Shown here piece by piece: positions 6,954 to 9,670 of a stretch of 9,670 nt of DNA; within the stretch, counting starts at the first letter, position 1, and every line of letters begins with the position of its first letter. The translations under genes and the position numbers were made by a program. This DNA comes from Candidatus Sumerlaeota bacterium (GTDB lineage: Bacteria > UBP6 > UBA1177): positions 1 to 9,670 of the forward strand of contig SLGQ01000169.1 in NCBI GenBank assembly GCA_007136595.1, in the 5' to 3' direction. The notes beneath the pieces are model-generated. The model made no database searches. It was not told the origin of the DNA and was given only the letters and a program-made list of their open reading frames with translations.

Positions 6954-7091
6954 CTTTCAGGTTAATTGTCTCTACATAATAAAACCACATTTTTTTCACA
7001 ATTTCAAAAAAAGGAAACTTAAGAAGATATGTAGGCGGAAAAATTCTTTCCGGAAGGATCATTAATAATAGCTGTCTAGGAGGCAAATGTA
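6954..7091. other. Intergenic stretch before the large lipoprotein
   Basis: This stretch has no credible gene. It holds a T/A-rich block (6988-7013), a short sequence shared with the intergenic region at 9246-9273, and a small inverted repeat CGGAAA-AATTC-TTTCCG (7036-7052) that lacks the T-run of a terminator. Its end is the strong ribosome site AGGAGG (7078-7083), eight bases before the ATG at 7092. No promoter with both boxes convinced me; CATAAT at 6975-6980 is an isolated -10-like match. Confidence 0.5.
6997..7023 (+). repeat. Intergenic element shared with 9246-9273, copy 1
   Basis: From TCACA through ATTTCAAAA to GAAACTTAAG this sequence matches 9246-9273 apart from about two small indels. 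Both copies lie 70-100 bases upstream of genes for exported proteins. It could be a shared regulatory site, a relic of duplication, or chance similarity in A-rich DNA. Confidence 0.35.
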
Positions 7092-9239
7092 ATGAAAAGA
7101 TCAAATATTTTAAGGACTGTGTTATTGTCGTTCGTACTGTTCTTTGTCTCATGTGGTGATGTAAAAACAAGCGAAAGTTATGAGCTTATTGATGGTGACG
7201 GAAGTGAAGGTGCCGGTTTCAGGCTCATTTTTTTTAAAGCATCTCCTTCATGGGGTGACGCCCCTTTTTCAACTTCTCTTCAGTGGAGTATTGAAAAAAA
7301 CGACCCGGACATTATCTTAAGCTGTACCATAGATATTAATGGAGACGGATTTGTTGATCATGATTTTGAAATATGTCCGCTGACAGGGAGTCAACCTTAT
7401 GAATTCGTTGAACCGGGAAAATATGAACCTCAAATTACAGTGAGAGGCTCAAACAGAAAAATGATAAAAGTAACAACGGAGTTGTTTTCAAACATGATAG
7501 AATATTTTGATTATACAAGGTTCCCCCACGAGGAGCCGGGTTTTCTTTTTTCAGAAGTTTTTGAAACTTCAGTTACACTTCACTTCTCTGAAGGGTATTC
7601 TCTTCCACAATATTTTCCCGGCGACATATTGATGGGCATGGACGGTTTCGGATATTTGAGAAAAGTCATATCTGTGGCTGAAGAAGGGAGCCGCTTGAAT
7701 ATAAAAACAGATCCGGCAAAACTTGACGAAGCGATAAAAGCGGCAAAATTTGGAGTAAAAGATGAACCTTTAATGATCAGGATGATAGAATGCATCGAAA
7801 ATTGTGATGATTTTCCAGATAGTCCGCCAATGGCACTTAAAGGAAAATATGAAGTAGAGCTTTCTGAAAGATTATCTTATCCGCTCTCTTTTAAAAAATT
7901 TATAGATGCGATAGATCACGAAGAAACATTGTTGGAAATAGGGTTCTCTGCAACATACTATCTTCATATTGACGAAATACCGTTTATTGAGTTTCCTGTT
8001 GGACTGAGAGAGTTTTCAATGAGCATAGACCAGTATGCCAATTTCAGCACAGAACTTGAAATAGTAAGAAGGTTTGAAAAAAGTTTTTCTGCCGGTAGAT
8101 TACTCATTGGAACTGTCCCTGTAGGTCCGGTTATTTTCACTCTGGGTTTTGAGCCCGAAGTAAAATTTGAGGCGGAATTCAGAGCACTTTTTAAGGCAGG
8201 TTTCTATTTAAATTCCAATGCATCAATGACTTACCGGAATGGTAAAATTGAGTCAAATGTTCTCACGAACACCAGCCCCGACCTTTCTTTTGAAATGGAC
8301 ACCTCTTTTAATTTAACAGGGGAAATGAAAGTTTCTTTAATACCGTCATTTGACATAATGCTGTTTGATATGATAGGTCCGGTCGTAAGACCCACACCTT
8401 ACATAAGAGCACAGGGCGATTACGATGTCTATGCCTTTTTACTGTGTCTTTATGCTGGTGCAGGTGCCGACATAGAGTTTGCGGGAAGAATTGATCTGTT
8501 TCGTATTTTCTCTTATGAAGTTTCACACAGCTTCAATCTTGCAGAATGGGAATTTTTCAATGAGTGTTATGAACTTTGGGGAGAAAACGATGGTGAAGAT
8601 GAGGTAAGCGATGAAGACATAAAAGAAAAACCGGATGATAGCTATGAAAAACCTGATGGTGACCCTGAACCCTGTGTTCCGAAATGCAGTGGAAAAGAAT
8701 GCGGAGACGATGGTTGCGGAGGAGTTTGCGGAACTTGTGAAGAAGGGAAGCATTGCAGTGCAAAGAGTAAATGTGTTTGTGATTGTGACAACATAGAGTG
8801 CCTTAACGCATATTACGATGGTCATTCCGTTGAAGGGATCGCCGATGGATGGGGTCCAGACCCCACAGATGAATGTTATACCGGAATATCTGTCAATGTC
8901 ACTGATGTTTATTATGATCAGGTCGGTTTTTCAGATGGAAAGTGTCAGTACAGTGTAAAAGCTTCTTTTAATGTTACAAATTCGACCGGATGCTGTTTCA
9001 TAATGGTTGCAATGGGCAACAAAAAAGATTTGGGAAGAGGAGGATATATTGCATGGCACGGTACAGAAAGCGGCAGTTTTGAAGCGGTGGTTCCCTATTA
9101 TATGGCAGAAGAAGCTCAGCAGAGTTTTTCATTTAAGTATTATATCTGGTCATATTCTGATGACATGGCTGCAACCAGTAAAAGTTCAAGCGGATTTGTA
9201 CACGAAAATGCAGTTGACCTTCAGTGTAGAACAGATTAA
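7092..9239 (+). CDS. Large lipoprotein: PKD-like fold and cysteine-rich knot
   Basis: This 715-residue predicted lipoprotein has a signal peptide of 20 residues ending in FVS-Cys21. Residues 45-118 look like a PKD-type beta domain (GDAPFSTSLQW, then EPGKYEPQITV) holding DINGDGFVD (81-89), a calcium-loop-like pattern. A GDILMG...YLRKVISV segment (about 160-220) resembles a module I associate with deltaproteobacterial surface proteins. A long beta-rich region (about 230-490) has no family I can name. An acidic linker (498-527) leads to a cysteine-rich knot (528-570) with the pattern C-V-P-K-C...CGDDGCGGVCGTC, typical of secreted myxobacterial-type proteins. A beta-rich C-terminal domain (about 575-715) follows. 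The likely role is surface display, adhesion or binding; no catalytic motif is seen. AGGAGG eight bases before the ATG sets the start. It is probably transcribed separately from the kinase, 272 bases upstream. Confidence 0.88.
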   Translation: MKRSNILRTVLLSFVLFFVSCGDVKTSESYELIDGDGSEGAGFRLIFFKASPSWGDAPFSTSLQWSIEKNDPDIILSCTIDINGDGFVDHDFEICPLTGSQPYEFVEPGKYEPQITVRGSNRKMIKVTTELFSNMIEYFDYTRFPHEEPGFLFSEVFETSVTLHFSEGYSLPQYFPGDILMGMDGFGYLRKVISVAEEGSRLNIKTDPAKLDEAIKAAKFGVKDEPLMIRMIECIENCDDFPDSPPMALKGKYEVELSERLSYPLSFKKFIDAIDHEETLLEIGFSATYYLHIDEIPFIEFPVGLREFSMSIDQYANFSTELEIVRRFEKSFSAGRLLIGTVPVGPVIFTLGFEPEVKFEAEFRALFKAGFYLNSNASMTYRNGKIESNVLTNTSPDLSFEMDTSFNLTGEMKVSLIPSFDIMLFDMIGPVVRPTPYIRAQGDYDVYAFLLCLYAGAGADIEFAGRIDLFRIFSYEVSHSFNLAEWEFFNECYELWGENDGEDEVSDEDIKEKPDDSYEKPDGDPEPCVPKCSGKECGDDGCGGVCGTCEEGKHCSAKSKCVCDCDNIECLNAYYDGHSVEGIADGWGPDPTDECYTGISVNVTDVYYDQVGFSDGKCQYSVKASFNVTNSTGCCFIMVAMGNKKDLGRGGYIAWHGTESGSFEAVVPYYMAEEAQQSFSFKYYIWSYSDDMAATSKSSSGFVHENAVDLQCRTD

Positions 9240-9245
9240 AAAAAA

Positions 9246-9273
9246 TCACCATATTTCAAAAGAGAAACTTAAG
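9246..9273 (+). repeat. Intergenic element shared with 6997-7023, copy 2
   Basis: TCACCATATTTCAAAAGAG followed by AAACTTAAG repeats the sequence at 6997-7023 with about two small indels. It begins just after the stop codon of the lipoprotein gene and ends about 100 bases before the next start codon. Confidence 0.35.
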
Positions 9274-9318
9274 TGATCTATGATTTCTCGTCCACTAAAA
9301 GTTCAAACTCAACAAAAA

Positions 9319-9346
9319 TTGACAGGATGTGTTCAGATCATAAAAT
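9319..9346 (+). promoter_or_regulatory. Strong sigma-70-type promoter
   Basis: A perfect TTGACA (9319-9324) is followed after 16 bases by TAAAAT (9341-9346; 5 of 6 matches). Transcription would begin near 9353, giving a leader of about 20 bases that holds the AGGAGA ribosome site (9360-9365). It is the best promoter match in the window and implies that the small exported protein is expressed on its own and possibly strongly. Confidence 0.65.
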
Positions 9347-9371
9347 AAACAACGATAAAAGGAGAATCAGA

Positions 9372-9635
9372 ATGAGATCAGTATCAAAAACGGTTTTTAT
9401 TGTATTACTTATATTTTTTTTCTATCAGAATTGTTTTGCCGAAAACCCGTCGGAAGAGGCGAGTGCCGTTGAAAAGCTGTCCGGCATGAGAGAAGAACTG
9501 GTTCTCTCTTTTTCAGGAACATCCGTTGAAGAAAGGTATAAAACAGCAACAGTGGTGGAAGATGTATCTTATACCGTTGAAGCAAAAGTTATTCCGACAG
9601 TTGAACTGTCAGAAATTGAAGATCAGGAAGAATAA
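9372..9635 (+). CDS. Small acidic Sec-exported protein, unknown function
   Basis: The predicted precursor has 87 residues. Residues 1-23 are a Sec signal peptide: basic Arg2 and Lys6, a hydrophobic core (8-18), and a CFA-Glu24 cleavage site for signal peptidase I. The mature part of about 64 residues is rich in Glu and Val with no cysteine, ends IEDQEE, and contains a possible beta stretch (YTVEAKVIPTVEL). I do not recognise a family. The ATG at 9372 is preferred over the in-frame GTG at 9273: it has AGGAGA six bases upstream, starts the signal peptide directly, and sits just downstream of a good promoter whose start site would exclude the GTG. It may be a periplasmic or secreted peptide, or the first gene of an operon running out of the window. 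Confidence 0.75.
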   Translation: MRSVSKTVFIVLLIFFFYQNCFAENPSEEASAVEKLSGMREELVLSFSGTSVEERYKTATVVEDVSYTVEAKVIPTVELSEIEDQEE

Positions 9636-9670
9636 TTTTATAAATAACTACAAATAAATGAAAGAACTAA

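Noticed and set aside
7013..7020. GGAAACTT as an ECF-sigma -35 box, since a similar GAAACTT occurs at 9264-9270
   Set aside because: A matching -10 motif is not found at a consistent distance: CGTC follows the second copy at a spacing that is too long, and nothing similar follows the first.
7036..7052. The inverted repeat CGGAAA-AATTC-TTTCCG as a terminator for the kinase operon
   Set aside because: The stem is only six pairs and no T-run follows. It may be a weak leader hairpin or a DNA dyad, but the evidence is too thin for a separate call.
9007..9276. An 89-codon plus-strand frame overlapping the end of the large lipoprotein
   Set aside because: It overlaps conserved-looking lipoprotein sequence in another frame, has no recognisable ribosome site or domain, and its translation looks random.

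Overview
The window reads as part of a low-GC (roughly 40% by eye) bacterial chromosome with a Gram-negative type of envelope. Three of its proteins carry export signals (two lipoproteins, one Sec signal), and one receptor kinase has a cysteine-rich external domain. The C-x3-C-x4-C-G-x-D-G-C-G-G cysteine knot in the 715-residue lipoprotein, together with a Ser/Thr kinase fused to a formylglycine-enzyme-like domain, is the style of myxobacteria, Bradymonadota and related former deltaproteobacteria. The AT-rich composition is not typical of cultured myxobacteria, so an uncultured relative is my best guess (inference only).

Layout. A gene running leftwards begins at position 30 and leaves the window after ten codons. 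Between it and the first rightward gene lies a 156-base divergent control region with two 25-base direct repeats 35 bases apart and a bulged hairpin next to the ribosome site. Then comes a TPR-CHAT lipoprotein (187-2796), a caspase-like protease with both catalytic residues present. A separate promoter (about 2820-2847) precedes a tight three-gene operon: an acidic coiled-coil protein (2893-3597), a membrane-hairpin protein resembling the stalk and paddle of a dynamin-like protein without its GTPase (3633-4814), and a transmembrane Ser/Thr kinase with an external FGE-like domain (4816-6819). The last two genes are separated by one base.

Downstream is a 30-codon decayed copy of the kinase N-terminus (6861-6953), then a large lipoprotein with a PKD-like fold and cysteine-rich segment (7092-9239). 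Last is a small acidic exported protein (9372-9635) behind a good sigma-70-type promoter.

How the genes may work together (inference): the operon looks like an envelope signalling unit. The external FGE-like domain would sense or bind something, the cytoplasmic kinase would respond, and the coiled-coil and membrane-hairpin proteins are natural substrates or effectors. The lipoprotein protease next door may be functionally linked, but it has its own control region and nothing in the sequence proves a link. No mobile element, CRISPR array, tRNA or rRNA was seen.
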